From Stieleria sp. JC731 (GTDB lineage Bacteria > Planctomycetota > Planctomycetia > Pirellulales > Pirellulaceae): 64,000 bases of DNA. Below, one piece after another: positions 45,354-53,947 of the stretch (positions are counted from its first letter, which is position 1; each line of letters opens with the position of its first letter). A program made the translations under genes and the position numbers. The stretch is from the NCBI RefSeq assembly GCF_020966635.1, contig NZ_JAJKFQ010000002.1, positions 1,116,001 to 1,180,000 of the forward strand. The letters run 5' to 3'. The notes under the pieces were generated by a model. It made no database searches. It saw only the letters and a program-made list of their open reading frames with translations, and was not told where the DNA came from.

Positions 45354-46364
45354 CTACCAAAACTTCCAGCGAGGTTTTGGTTTGACCCATGGCAGATTTA
45401 GCCGGTCGCACCATCGTTGAACCTCATCTGAATCAAGCTCTTCTAAAACTTTGACGTTCGGCGGAGCAGCTTGCAGGAACGGACCAAAGAACCCTGTACC
45501 CCAGCTACGTGATTGCAGCACCGGCGGCCACAACAAGACAACTTGGCGACCATCGACTTCAGGAATCGATTCGGGGTTCGCCTCTCCCCAGATCGTTCCA
45601 CCGAAATCTGCTTCGGGGTAAGTCCCAACGCCGTAATGCCACCACGCGGTGTCACTTTGGTCTTCAAAAGTCATCCCTTTGGCGACATTCAAAAGTGAAC
45701 GTGGTACCGTTTGCGTCTCCGGAAAGCGATAGTTTTGAAGAGCTGCCTGAAGCAACGTGAATAGATGAAAGCAGTTCGACAGGTTTTCATAAGCCACCTG
45801 AAATCCGCGACGATGTTGCACATGGATCACCAACAGTTCGCCACTTCGTTTGCGAAGCAATTCTAAAACCCAACCGGGACCTGGCGAGATATGTTCGACT
45901 CGTTCAAGTTCCGCAATGGTCGTGGGGTCGTGTGACAATCGTTGCAACATGTTGGGCGAACGAGAGACATGTGCGACCAGTCCTTGCCCCAGCAGTTCTA
46001 AACCGGTGACCGTTGCCGGATCAAAGTCTTCATCGTCATCGTCGCATGCATCATCACCGGGAACGTCAACCGAGCTGGCGAACCGCAGCATCGCATTGAC
46101 GATGCTGGGGCCGGTCACATCGGGGTCAGCCCCCGACTCGACGGCGGCACCAAAGTACACCGCTAAAAATCCAGCACCGGGTGCACTAAAGACTTCGTCC
46201 AGACGCGACGCCAATCGTTGGCCTGCCTGTTGACGTTGTTGATGATCCGTCAGGGCGTTCAGTGCACTGCGCAAGCCACTCGAAGGCGTTCCGTCAGACA
46301 ACTGATTGGCTTCTTCGATCACCTGTGTGATACATCGATCCAAGGATTCATAAGATGATGTCAT
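45354..46364 (-). CDS. Hypothetical soluble protein at the end of the secretion-like cluster
   Basis: 336 aa from ATG 46364, which has GAGG six bases upstream; a TTG at 46388 would give a 4-base overlap with the previous gene but has no ribosome site. No signal peptide, no membrane helix. Visible features: an acidic patch CDDDDEDFD, a C-terminal tryptophan-rich region (WWHYGVGTYPEADFGGTIWG, SWGTGFFGPFL) and the end WVKPKPRWKFW. I do not recognise a family. It lies 20 bases after the 8-TM gene of the GspE/F cluster, so it probably shares the transcript. Confidence 0.75.
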   Translation of the reverse strand: MTSSYESLDRCITQVIEEANQLSDGTPSSGLRSALNALTDHQQRQQAGQRLASRLDEVFSAPGAGFLAVYFGAAVESGADPDVTGPSIVNAMLRFASSVDVPGDDACDDDDEDFDPATVTGLELLGQGLVAHVSRSPNMLQRLSHDPTTIAELERVEHISPGPGWVLELLRKRSGELLVIHVQHRRGFQVAYENLSNCFHLFTLLQAALQNYRFPETQTVPRSLLNVAKGMTFEDQSDTAWWHYGVGTYPEADFGGTIWGEANPESIPEVDGRQVVLLWPPVLQSRSWGTGFFGPFLQAAPPNVKVLEELDSDEVQRWCDRLNLPWVKPKPRWKFW

Positions 46365-46384
46365 GGAAACCTCATCAGATGTGA

Positions 46385-47281
46385 TCAACCGCTGAATTCA
46401 GGATTGGCTTTATGTTGACGACGCCAACGAAACGTTAGCCAACGATGTCCGCTCGATCTCATCAAGGCTAAGAACAGTAACGCGACAACGTAAAAGCTGG
46501 AAACCGCCGTAATATAGCGGATGATGTCGGTTTCGATGTTCCGATCTGTCGAGCTAAAATGAAAAGACATCGCGCTAAGAAGAAGCATGACGATTGGCAG
46601 TGAAAAAATGCTCAGCCACCACGAGTCGCATAGCACCATCGCCAGCATGACGATCCACAATGATCCCAGTGCCAAAACAAATGCGGAAAACTCTTCGGAC
46701 AATCTGGAGACATTGTCACTGAATTTAAACAACGAGGCCAAAATTGCGATCGTCGTGGTGACCTTCATGATCTGGCGAATACTCCGGACGGGAGACTGAG
46801 GCCGAAGGTTGCGATGGATCCTTCGATTCGACCATTGCATGATGATGAGCGGGATCGTCACCGAGACAGCGGTCGCCAGACATAACTCGTTCAGGATTTC
46901 CAAGTCGTGACGCAAGGTAATCGCTAGCACACCAATGTTCAGTAGCCAAAGTAGTCCGATAGTCATTCTTGGTTGATGACGCTGAACATTCGCTGCGTGT
47001 TTATTTAGTCCCCGATCGACGTTGCTTCCTTCGTCTTCGTTTGATTGACGGTCGTATTTCGGTAAATCAATCAGGTTGATCCAGGTTCCGATGGTCGACC
47101 AGATTGCCATCAGGCCGCCCATCGCGAGTCCGAGCACCGTGTGCTGAGAATCTGATAGCGATTGTGCTCCAGTTCTGTAAACGACGGACGCAATCAGAAA
47201 GGTCAAGATCCATGACCAAACAAAACACCACGCTAACAGGGCGCCATCGACTTCGCTTCGATCCGAATAGGGTTCGTTCAT
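46385..47281 (-). CDS. Eight-helix integral membrane protein of the secretion-like cluster, unknown
   Basis: 298 aa with about eight hydrophobic segments, e.g. LLAWCFVWSWILTFLIASVV, VLGLAMGGLMAIWSTIGTWI, LCLATAVSVTIPLIIMQW, LSIFSLPIVMLLLSAMSF and YITAVSSFYVVALLFLALM. No family recognised; not a prepilin peptidase, as I see no aspartate pair of the GxGD type. ATG at 47281 overlaps the DUF1559 stop (ATGA 47278-47281). The tight coupling makes it a candidate cluster-specific inner-membrane partner. Confidence 0.8.
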   Translation of the reverse strand: MNEPYSDRSEVDGALLAWCFVWSWILTFLIASVVYRTGAQSLSDSQHTVLGLAMGGLMAIWSTIGTWINLIDLPKYDRQSNEDEGSNVDRGLNKHAANVQRHQPRMTIGLLWLLNIGVLAITLRHDLEILNELCLATAVSVTIPLIIMQWSNRRIHRNLRPQSPVRSIRQIMKVTTTIAILASLFKFSDNVSRLSEEFSAFVLALGSLWIVMLAMVLCDSWWLSIFSLPIVMLLLSAMSFHFSSTDRNIETDIIRYITAVSSFYVVALLFLALMRSSGHRWLTFRWRRQHKANPEFSG

Positions 47282-48120
47282 TGCACACTTCGTCGACGCT
47301 GTTGCTCGATCGATAGGTACTGCAGCGGAAGCTGTCCGTCACGACGATCCGCCATCTGCTCCAGGACGCGCTGATCGATGGATGATGAAAGGAATTTGTA
47401 TTCACCGGACCCGAAACTCGCGTTCGCACCTGCCGGGTGACGACTGCCAATCGAGCCGACGAAAGTTTCGTCAGGAATCGATTCGATGGGTTCGGATCGA
47501 ATGCCGTCACCCGTATTGCGCAGCGTCGCGCGGGTTCCACTCAGCCAACCCAAGTCACCAATCGTCGATACCTTTTCAGAAAACAACATGGTATTGGAAA
47601 GCCCATCGCTGATGTCGTCTCGTGTAACCGCCTTGTTAAGCACAAATATACCCCAATCCGATTCATCAATCGGTTTAGTCGTCGAATGATGGATCCCAAC
47701 ATAGCTGCTGGGATTTCCTGAATACAGAATGTCGGAAGGGCATTGAACGCCTGGGAAGCTAAGTGACAGCACGTCAGCATTGGCCTCGTCATAGATGCTG
47801 ATTGACCGATCGATATGCGAGGCAATGACCGGTTGGTCCAACAAGTCTGTCAGTCGACCAAGCCAATTGTGATGATTCCCATCAGCGACATTTTTGATCG
47901 GCCCTGAATTGGCAATCGTGCCGATAGGAAACTGGATCCAACGATCGTGATAGCTCTGCAGCGCCAAACTAATCGAAACCATCTGAGACTGGCAGTTCGT
48001 TCGTCGTGCCGATTCACGAAGCGATTGAACGGAAGGAAATAGCAATCCGACCATGATTCCAATCATCGCGATAACCACGAGAAGTTCGACGAGCGTAAAC
48101 GCGGGACGTTTCGATGACAT
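47278..48120 (-). CDS. DUF1559 prepilin-like protein
   Basis: 280 aa from ATG 48120. The N terminus MSSKRPAFTLVELLVVIAMI is a textbook type IV prepilin leader (cleavage before F, Glu5), followed by the DUF1559 body (SARRTNCQSQMVSISLALQS, SDGLSNTMLFSEK). The C-terminal H-X9-DG of longer DUF1559 proteins is degenerate: SRHPAGANASFGSGEYKFLS keeps H but not DG. An ATG at 48219 would give a 4-base overlap with the gene before it and a leader of about 40 residues; I prefer 48120. In planctomycetes DUF1559 proteins are numerous and presumably act as minor pseudopilins or surface fibres. Confidence 0.88.
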   Translation of the reverse strand: MSSKRPAFTLVELLVVIAMIGIMVGLLFPSVQSLRESARRTNCQSQMVSISLALQSYHDRWIQFPIGTIANSGPIKNVADGNHHNWLGRLTDLLDQPVIASHIDRSISIYDEANADVLSLSFPGVQCPSDILYSGNPSSYVGIHHSTTKPIDESDWGIFVLNKAVTRDDISDGLSNTMLFSEKVSTIGDLGWLSGTRATLRNTGDGIRSEPIESIPDETFVGSIGSRHPAGANASFGSGEYKFLSSSIDQRVLEQMADRRDGQLPLQYLSIEQQRRRSVQ

Positions 48121-48215
48121 GCGATTCAACCTGATAGAATGCGATCCGTTGAAAACAGATTTTAAAGGACCGGTTCGAAGTGCAATTGGATAGGACAATG
48201 TTGACGTTGATTCAA

Positions 48216-48590
48216 TCATTCGCCATTTCGTGATCTTTCGATCGACAAGCCGATACGACTTCCAAGTCGGATCGTCGCTTGATACCGCTCGGATTCTGAA
48301 TCATTGGAAACTAACTGGACGTCGATCCAATGGTCGACCTCAGGATCGATCGGAAGCCGGAATATTCTTTGCTCTGGGACATTCGCTGCTTTCACGGTCT
48401 CGATCGCTCGTTCTAGCAAACGCACCTGTTGATATTGAATTTGCCGCTGTCGTTCATCCATCGCACGACGTCCCAGCGATAACGCGAACGTGCCGACCAA
48501 AAGGGTGAACGCCAATAGAAGAATCAACGCGATCGTGCCGCGTCGTCGATTATTTCTGTTGCGATGGTTTCGCCGTTTGATGCCTCTCAT
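48216..48590 (-). CDS. Small prepilin-like membrane protein
   Basis: 124 aa from ATG 48590, fixed by a 4-base ATGA overlap with the previous stop (48587-48590). The N terminus is strongly basic (KRRNHRNRNNRRRGT) with a hydrophobic helix (IALILLLAFTLLVGTFALSL) and a coiled helix after it (ERQRQIQYQQVRLLERAIET), the shape of GspK/PilX-like minor pseudopilins. The canonical glutamate at +5 after the leader is not apparent. Assignment is from shape and position; function in pseudopilus assembly is inferred. Confidence 0.65.
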   Translation of the reverse strand: MRGIKRRNHRNRNNRRRGTIALILLLAFTLLVGTFALSLGRRAMDERQRQIQYQQVRLLERAIETVKAANVPEQRIFRLPIDPEVDHWIDVQLVSNDSESERYQATIRLGSRIGLSIERSRNGE

Positions 48591-49069
48591 TCGATTGGGC
48601 TCCGAATAGCGAAAATCTCGAACGTCCGAGGCGTTTGACTGGGCAGGGTGATGGCCCAACTTGCCGAATCGTTTTCGGATGAAGCAACCGAACACTGAAC
48701 ATCATTACCAAATGAGTATCGTTCGCGAGTCATGGTCGAATCATTGATCCGTACGATCGCGGAGTCCGATATCTCATACACCAAATCCGGTTGCTGACCA
48801 TCAAAGTTCAGTCGCAGTTTATTGTCTTGGATCGTGTGGTATTCTGAGTGGTGGAAGTCATTGCGAAAGTCATCTGCAAAGCGACGGATCTGTTGACGTA
48901 GGTTGAATTGTTGTTCTGAATCGCTGGAAGAACGCTGGATGGCGACGACCAATGTCAGTATCCCGGCAAACATGCTCATCAGAATCGTCATCGCAATAAT
49001 GACTTCGATGAGCGTATGACCGGTCCGATTGGGTACGCAGTGCGATTGTCGGCAACGTGTTCTCATCAT
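48587..49069 (-). CDS. Prepilin-like (pseudopilin) protein
   Basis: 160 aa from ATG 49069, coupled to the upstream stop (ATGA 49066-49069); an ATG three bases later is equivalent. GHTLIEVIIAMTILMSMFAG is a prepilin signal: G(-1), then the T2SS-like HTLIEV with Glu5. A long hydrophilic globular part follows (DDFRNDFHHSEYHTIQDNKL). It resembles GspI/J-class minor pseudopilins. The leader MRTRCRQSHCVPNRTG is basic. Confidence 0.82.
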   Translation of the reverse strand: MMRTRCRQSHCVPNRTGHTLIEVIIAMTILMSMFAGILTLVVAIQRSSSDSEQQFNLRQQIRRFADDFRNDFHHSEYHTIQDNKLRLNFDGQQPDLVYEISDSAIVRINDSTMTRERYSFGNDVQCSVASSENDSASWAITLPSQTPRTFEIFAIRSPIE

Positions 49070-49557
49070 TTCGCCTCCAAACGCCAATGGTGATGCTGCA
49101 GTCGCGGGGCCGATAGCGATTCGGATGGATTGTCAGTCGCTTTTGTGGCGATCGTCAGGTGAAGCCCTTTTGAGCTTCCCGTTTCAAATTCAGCGATTTT
49201 GACTTCAAGATCGGTTCCGTCTGTCAAACGCATCGCCTCGCTGGAAAGCTGTTCGTCGGAGATGGCGTTCAAACGCTCCGCAAGGTTCTCCATTGCCAAC
49301 TGTTGCTGAAGAACATCGAGGGCGGTTCGGCTATAGATCAGGAAATGTCCGTGGATCTTGATCGCAAAACTTGATACGACAATGAAGAATACCATCGCGA
49401 CCAGTAGTTCAATCATGATGATCCCACTTTGTCGTCGACGCGGCGTATATCGGAATCGGTGGACCGACGATGGCGTTCGTTTGCTCGATCGCTGTTTTGC
49501 AATCGTTTCGCCGGATTGAACGCCATGCGTTGCCGGACAGCAGTCAGCTTGAATCAC
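49066..49557 (-). CDS. Prepilin-like (pseudopilin) protein, GTG start
   Basis: 163 aa if it starts at GTG 49557, which overlaps the upstream stop in a GTGA configuration (49554-49557) analogous to the ATGA overlaps of its neighbours. RRQSGIIMIELLVAMVFFIV is a prepilin-type leader (G then IIMIELLVA, Glu at +5 after cleavage). It is followed by a LDVLQQQLAMENLAERLNAI helix and a compact C-terminal domain. A longer frame to 49677 would begin inside the upstream gene and is unlikely. Probably GspH/I-like minor pseudopilin. Confidence 0.8.
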   Translation of the reverse strand: MIQADCCPATHGVQSGETIAKQRSSKRTPSSVHRFRYTPRRRQSGIIMIELLVAMVFFIVVSSFAIKIHGHFLIYSRTALDVLQQQLAMENLAERLNAISDEQLSSEAMRLTDGTDLEVKIAEFETGSSKGLHLTIATKATDNPSESLSAPRLQHHHWRLEAK

Positions 49558-50855
49558 TGTGGAATCACCTCGACGATGCGTGTTAGGAAGTGAAACACGT
49601 ACCAAGCATAGAAAAAGATGTATCCTCCGACGACGCACGTTACCAACGGCACGAACCATGACATGCGAAGGTTCCATCGATACGTTTGTCGGCGAAAGAC
49701 ATCGCTTTTTAACTGAGACATGGCTTCTGGTAGCGTGCCGTTCTTTTCGGCGCTAGTCAGCCAAACGCGTTCGCGAGTCGTGATGATTTTCGATCGATAG
49801 AGAGCATCGACAAGCGAAAGCCCTTGATCAATTCGGTTGCCGATTCGTCGTGATGCTCGGCGAATCCAACGATTACGGTTCGTTTTCGTTGATGACAACA
49901 GAATGTCGTTTTCGGCGTATCCGGCTCGGAGTCCCAGTCCGATGGATTCAATCAACTCAGTCCGATTCCGATCGATAATGCTTTTTCCGAACCAAGGAAT
50001 CATTCTGACAATTTGCTTTGGCAACCATCGCGCGCACAAAACCACAAACAAGATGATGACGATAGCGGTCAAACAGACCTTTTCCGCCAATTCGACTTGC
50101 TCGAACGTGTTGTCGCTCCATGCGGGTTCAACGGAAAACTCATCGGAAACGGCGGAGATCGTTGGGAAAGTAAAGGTCCGTGTCGTCGCGCTAAACAAAA
50201 CGCATAGCATGATTGTGACGACAACGTAGACCAACTGCTGACGTCGTCTGACTAACGATTGATTCATCGCTAGTTCTTGTTCGACCGAATGAGGGCGAAC
50301 GACTCGTTGATCGGATTCAGCTGCTTCCATTGATCGCGAAACGTTCCGCCGCATCATGGCCACCGCATCAGGATCGAGTGGAAGCTTGCTTCGACGGATC
50401 GTTTGAAGCAGATCGTCGCCTCGAAGTAATCGAAAAGCGCAGTTCTTGGCTTTCCTAGCGATGCTGCTATGGCAACCATTGGCAAAATGGTCCAGCAATC
50501 TTGGGAAGGGAGTGTCACACTGGGCGGTAATTTTGATCCATCGATTGAGCGATTGTTTTTCTTCTTGGTAGCGAAGTCCGAATGCTGAAATAACCGATGC
50601 GACAACCATCAGCACCAAGATGACTGATACCGGATGTGGTGCGGCCAGAATGACACAGACAACAGATGCGAACCATAAAAATCCTTCAAACAATCCGATG
50701 CAATTGGCCAGCTTTGTTCGTGCGTCTTCTGCCGGTCGATGGATCAGATTGCCTTTCAGCGTCCGAAGCGTTCCAGCGAAAAGGCTGAGCACAATCGCGG
50801 CCGGGAAGGTCGCGATCACGGAGGATATGTTCGAGAAAAAATCTGAAATTGACAT
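49554..50855 (-). CDS. GspF/PilC-like inner-membrane platform protein, third in series
   Basis: 433 aa. Two cytoplasmic T2SF-type helical domains are recognisable: one near 108-180 (CDTPFPRLLDHFANGCHSSI) and one near 285-375 (TELIESIGLGLRAGYAENDI, then IDQGLSLVDALYRSKIITTRE, the 'G.sl..al' repeat). Membrane helices are at the N terminus, around 58-90, 210-233, 260-278, and near the end (WFVPLVTCVVGGYIFFYAWY). T2SF proteins form the inner-membrane platform that transmits GspE's motion to the pseudopilus. ATG 50855 is 5 bases after the preceding stop. Confidence 0.82.
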   Translation of the reverse strand: MSISDFFSNISSVIATFPAAIVLSLFAGTLRTLKGNLIHRPAEDARTKLANCIGLFEGFLWFASVVCVILAAPHPVSVILVLMVVASVISAFGLRYQEEKQSLNRWIKITAQCDTPFPRLLDHFANGCHSSIARKAKNCAFRLLRGDDLLQTIRRSKLPLDPDAVAMMRRNVSRSMEAAESDQRVVRPHSVEQELAMNQSLVRRRQQLVYVVVTIMLCVLFSATTRTFTFPTISAVSDEFSVEPAWSDNTFEQVELAEKVCLTAIVIILFVVLCARWLPKQIVRMIPWFGKSIIDRNRTELIESIGLGLRAGYAENDILLSSTKTNRNRWIRRASRRIGNRIDQGLSLVDALYRSKIITTRERVWLTSAEKNGTLPEAMSQLKSDVFRRQTYRWNLRMSWFVPLVTCVVGGYIFFYAWYVFHFLTRIVEVIPQ

Positions 50856-50860
50856 CAGCT

Positions 50861-51697
50861 CTAGAAAATCCCAAAGATGCTATACATCGACCTAAGACCA
50901 AGAATCACTGAGATCATGTAAGTGCTCGTGACGAAGAGTGCCAGGCCGGCCAGGAACGTCGCGATCAGCATGCAGGTTCCTGAAAAGAACAGATTTGTTC
51001 GCCCTAAACGTGATTGGACAAGCAGATGGCTTTCCGCTGAAGCTTGGTGCCATAGGAAAATGGTTTCTTCCTGGTTGGCTTCCTTTTGAAGCAAAGCATT
51101 CATCGCACATATCGGTTGATCACGGACCGGTGCGCTACCAAGTACATGGGCAATCGATTGGCCTGCTTTCAACCGATGCGACGTCTGCTCCATCCAAGAT
51201 CGAAAGCTTGGGTTTTTTGCTTTTGCTGCTGCCAACTGCATCGCTTCGTCATACGGCTGATTTGAAGTGACCGATTCATAGATCAGTTGACAGAATTCGC
51301 CGATTGCCAACATCCGAGTTGTCGATCCGATCCAAGGAATAAAGCCGGTGATCGAAAATAGGGAAGCCGGCATTCGGTCCCAAATCATCAGTTGGCTGGC
51401 CAGATAAGCAAGGACAGTCAAACCGCCAAGGATGCCATAGCCCCAAGTCAGCAGATCCATCCACTGAGCATCGATCGGTTCGAAGTCAAAGTCAGTCATC
51501 ACATAGAAGTAGTCCGCTGCCTCCTTGATCACGCTCAGCAAATAGCTGCCGACGCCTACAGCAGCCAACACATAAAGAAAGCCAATCGTGGTCGATCGAG
51601 AAAGACGCTTACGCACGTCATCCCGAATGGATTGCCACGTCGAAATTTCTGCACTAAACGCGATGCTGTCCGGCGGAATTTGATCGGAATGCTTCAT
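50861..51697 (-). CDS. GspF-like protein with a single T2SF domain, second in series
   Basis: 278 aa from ATG 51697 (ATGA overlap with the preceding stop, 51694-51697). Two N-terminal hydrophobic segments (TTIGFLYVLAAVGVGSYLL and LLTWGYGILGGLTVLAYLAS), one cytoplasmic T2SF-like helical domain (IGEFCQLIYESVTSNQPYDE... SHRLKAGQSIAHVLGSAPV) and a C-terminal pair of helices (GTCMLIATFLAGLALFVTST). Classical GspF has two such domains with about 400 aa; this one has lost or never had the first. It could pair with the neighbouring paralogues. Confidence 0.8.
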   Translation of the reverse strand: MKHSDQIPPDSIAFSAEISTWQSIRDDVRKRLSRSTTIGFLYVLAAVGVGSYLLSVIKEAADYFYVMTDFDFEPIDAQWMDLLTWGYGILGGLTVLAYLASQLMIWDRMPASLFSITGFIPWIGSTTRMLAIGEFCQLIYESVTSNQPYDEAMQLAAAKAKNPSFRSWMEQTSHRLKAGQSIAHVLGSAPVRDQPICAMNALLQKEANQEETIFLWHQASAESHLLVQSRLGRTNLFFSGTCMLIATFLAGLALFVTSTYMISVILGLRSMYSIFGIF

Positions 51698-52767
51698 CGG
51701 GTGACCTCCTTCAGCAGTTCCGCGATCGGCATGATGATCGCCTGAAGCATGACCAGGGCAATTCCTAGCATGACAAGGATCGAAAGACTGCGGATCACCA
51801 CATCGAACCACCAGCGGCGGTGTTGCTTGGCTTGCTGCGTATATAGATCGGCTAGCTGACGAAGATCGATAGCAACCGCACGATGATTCCTTCGTCCTAA
51901 CGCAAGGTCGGCAATGCACTCGCGAATAGGATCAGGTGTGCCATACGGAAACGAAAACATCTCGTTTGATGACGCACCGGCATCAATGGCTTTTGAAACA
52001 AGCGACCATCGATCGGCAAAGCTTCGGTCGATGACCGTCGATGCGGCTTCGACAATTCGAGCAATGCTCGCTTCGCCAGGCAGCAACACATGTTTGGATG
52101 GTTGGCTGATGATTCCCGGACAAATCTGAATCGCGATCCAACGTACAAAAGTCGCATGCTGTTGATAAAACACACGTTCCCGGTTCAATCGGACATAGAT
52201 CCAAATCGTCAAGGCGATGATCACGGCGAAAAGCGATAAAACGATTGCCAAGGTGATTGCATAATTCGTCGCGATGGATCGCAAGATTTCTTCCGCTCGC
52301 GGTGCCGTACGCGTTTGGATCAGTTGACCTTCGGATAACGAGATCGCGATCGATGGCAAGACGACAAAGGCGACGATCGCAGCCACGATGGCGTTGATAA
52401 TCGGATTGATTGCTGCGAGTCGGGCTTGGCGGCGATCCTCGTTCGTTTCGTGAATCAGTCGTACCGTTTCACGCACCGGTTCGACAGAACCCGTTCGCAA
52501 CATCGTCTCAAACGCAGTTTTGACAGGGATCTTATAAGTATTCGACAACCCGGAAATCGATTCGGCGACGGATCTTCCCTGTTCTAACTTTTGTCGGATC
52601 GAAGTGGCCGCTCGGCCAAGTCGACCTAAGGAGCGATCTTCCAGATCGGCCATCGCATGCACTAGCGGTCGACCTGACCCAGCCATTGCGGTGACTTCCT
52701 CCAATAGCATCGCGAACGACTCATCATCCAACGCTGGCGATTCAGACGGCGATTTTGATTCAGACAT
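51694..52767 (-). CDS. GspF-like inner-membrane platform protein, first in series
   Basis: 357 aa from ATG 52767. T2SF domain 1: SFAMLLEEVTAMAGSGRPLV and IRQKLEQGRSVAESISGLSN. Membrane helices INPIINAIVAAIVAFVVLPS and YAITLAIVLSLFAVIIALTI. T2SF domain 2: ARIVEAASTVIDRSFADRWS to TPDPIRECIADLALGRRNHR, which is divergent. Terminal helix LSILVMLGIALVMLQAIIMP. Starts eight bases inside the gspE stop region (overlap 52760-52767), hence co-translated with the ATPase. Confidence 0.85.
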   Translation of the reverse strand: MSESKSPSESPALDDESFAMLLEEVTAMAGSGRPLVHAMADLEDRSLGRLGRAATSIRQKLEQGRSVAESISGLSNTYKIPVKTAFETMLRTGSVEPVRETVRLIHETNEDRRQARLAAINPIINAIVAAIVAFVVLPSIAISLSEGQLIQTRTAPRAEEILRSIATNYAITLAIVLSLFAVIIALTIWIYVRLNRERVFYQQHATFVRWIAIQICPGIISQPSKHVLLPGEASIARIVEAASTVIDRSFADRWSLVSKAIDAGASSNEMFSFPYGTPDPIRECIADLALGRRNHRAVAIDLRQLADLYTQQAKQHRRWWFDVVIRSLSILVMLGIALVMLQAIIMPIAELLKEVTR

Positions 52768-53947
52768 CCTGTCCTCGCCCCAAAACACGAAACACTTCTT
52801 TGGAATCCGTTTGTCCCGATGTAATCAGTGCGGTTGCTTGCTGGTGAAGCGTGGGTATTCCCACGTCTGACAGTCGACGGTCAATCTCGTTGGCCGAACA
52901 GCCGCGTTCGATGGCTTCGAATACCGTTTCGGCAACGGTCTCATCATCAAACGTGGCAAACTGAGCGATTGGGACGCGGCCCTCGTAGCCTGTTCCGTGA
53001 CAAGAGGAACAAACAGAATGATTCGATGACGCACCGATTTGAGATTGACCGTTGCATTGGCCACAGGTCTTTCGCAGCAACCGTTGGCACAGAACACCAC
53101 GCAGTCCACTTTGTATCGCAAAACTGGGCAGTTTCATCTGGACGAGTCGACGCAACGTCGCGCCGATCGAGCCTGCGTGAATTGACGAAAAACAAAGGTG
53201 ACCGGTCATGGAAGCGGATAAGACGGTTTCCGCTGTTTCCACATCACGTATTTCGCTGACCAGCAGGACTTCGGCGTCTTGGCGAACCGCTGCACGCATC
53301 GCCGAAGCGAGCGTCATGCCGCCTTGGTGTTGAATCTGGCTTTGACTAATCGAATCGATGATCGATTCGATCGGGTCTTCGATTGTCAGGACGCTACGGT
53401 GGGCGGCAGAATTTGCGATATGTGACAAGCACGCGTAAAGGCTGGTCGTTTTGCCACTTCCTGCCGGTCCCGCAACAAGCAACCAACCGTCGCGTGATTC
53501 GCAGAACGTTTGAAGCTTTCGCGACGTTTCCCGATCGAAGCCAAGCTGATCAAGTTGTCTTAGTGATCGGCGGTTTTCCATGATCCGAATCGCGGCACGA
53601 TTGCCGTGCACGGTGGGGAAGATTCCCAACCGCATTTCGTGGATTTCACCACGATCGCTTTGCCATCGAAGTGAACCTTCTTGCGGGGTGCCGCCGTGAT
53701 AGGTTGGCATTCCCGCAAGCGCCATCAGTCGCGACACCGGGTCGGTCTGTTCGCATCGCGGGAATGTCTTAGCCAGATGCAAAACGCCATCGAGCCGATA
53801 GGACACATCCCAGTGGTCTTGCCGCGGTTGAAGATGAACGTCACTGGCACCACAATCCAGTGCTGACGCAAGGCAGTCTTGCACCATATCGATCGCAAAC
53901 GAAGAATCATCCGTGGACTTGCGAAGAGGTGATCGAGAAAGCTGCAT
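52760..53947 (-). CDS. GspE/PilB-type secretion ATPase lacking the N1E domain
   Basis: 395-aa hexameric traffic ATPase powering pseudopilus assembly. It begins directly at the N2E domain (LASALDCGASDVHLQPR, about 26-43). It has Walker A GPAGSGKT (160-167), Asp box LTIEDPIE (187-194), Walker B-like EVLLVSEIRD (226-235, Ser replacing the usual Gly), and the His box SSIHAGS. A zinc-type tetracysteine follows (C295, C298, C313, C316), as in GspE/PilB and not PilT. Full-length GspE is 500-570 aa; the N1E domain that docks on GspL is missing, consistent with no GspL in the cluster. First gene of the operon, ATG 53947. Confidence 0.93.
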   Translation of the reverse strand: MQLSRSPLRKSTDDSSFAIDMVQDCLASALDCGASDVHLQPRQDHWDVSYRLDGVLHLAKTFPRCEQTDPVSRLMALAGMPTYHGGTPQEGSLRWQSDRGEIHEMRLGIFPTVHGNRAAIRIMENRRSLRQLDQLGFDRETSRKLQTFCESRDGWLLVAGPAGSGKTTSLYACLSHIANSAAHRSVLTIEDPIESIIDSISQSQIQHQGGMTLASAMRAAVRQDAEVLLVSEIRDVETAETVLSASMTGHLCFSSIHAGSIGATLRRLVQMKLPSFAIQSGLRGVLCQRLLRKTCGQCNGQSQIGASSNHSVCSSCHGTGYEGRVPIAQFATFDDETVAETVFEAIERGCSANEIDRRLSDVGIPTLHQQATALITSGQTDSKEVFRVLGRGQDV

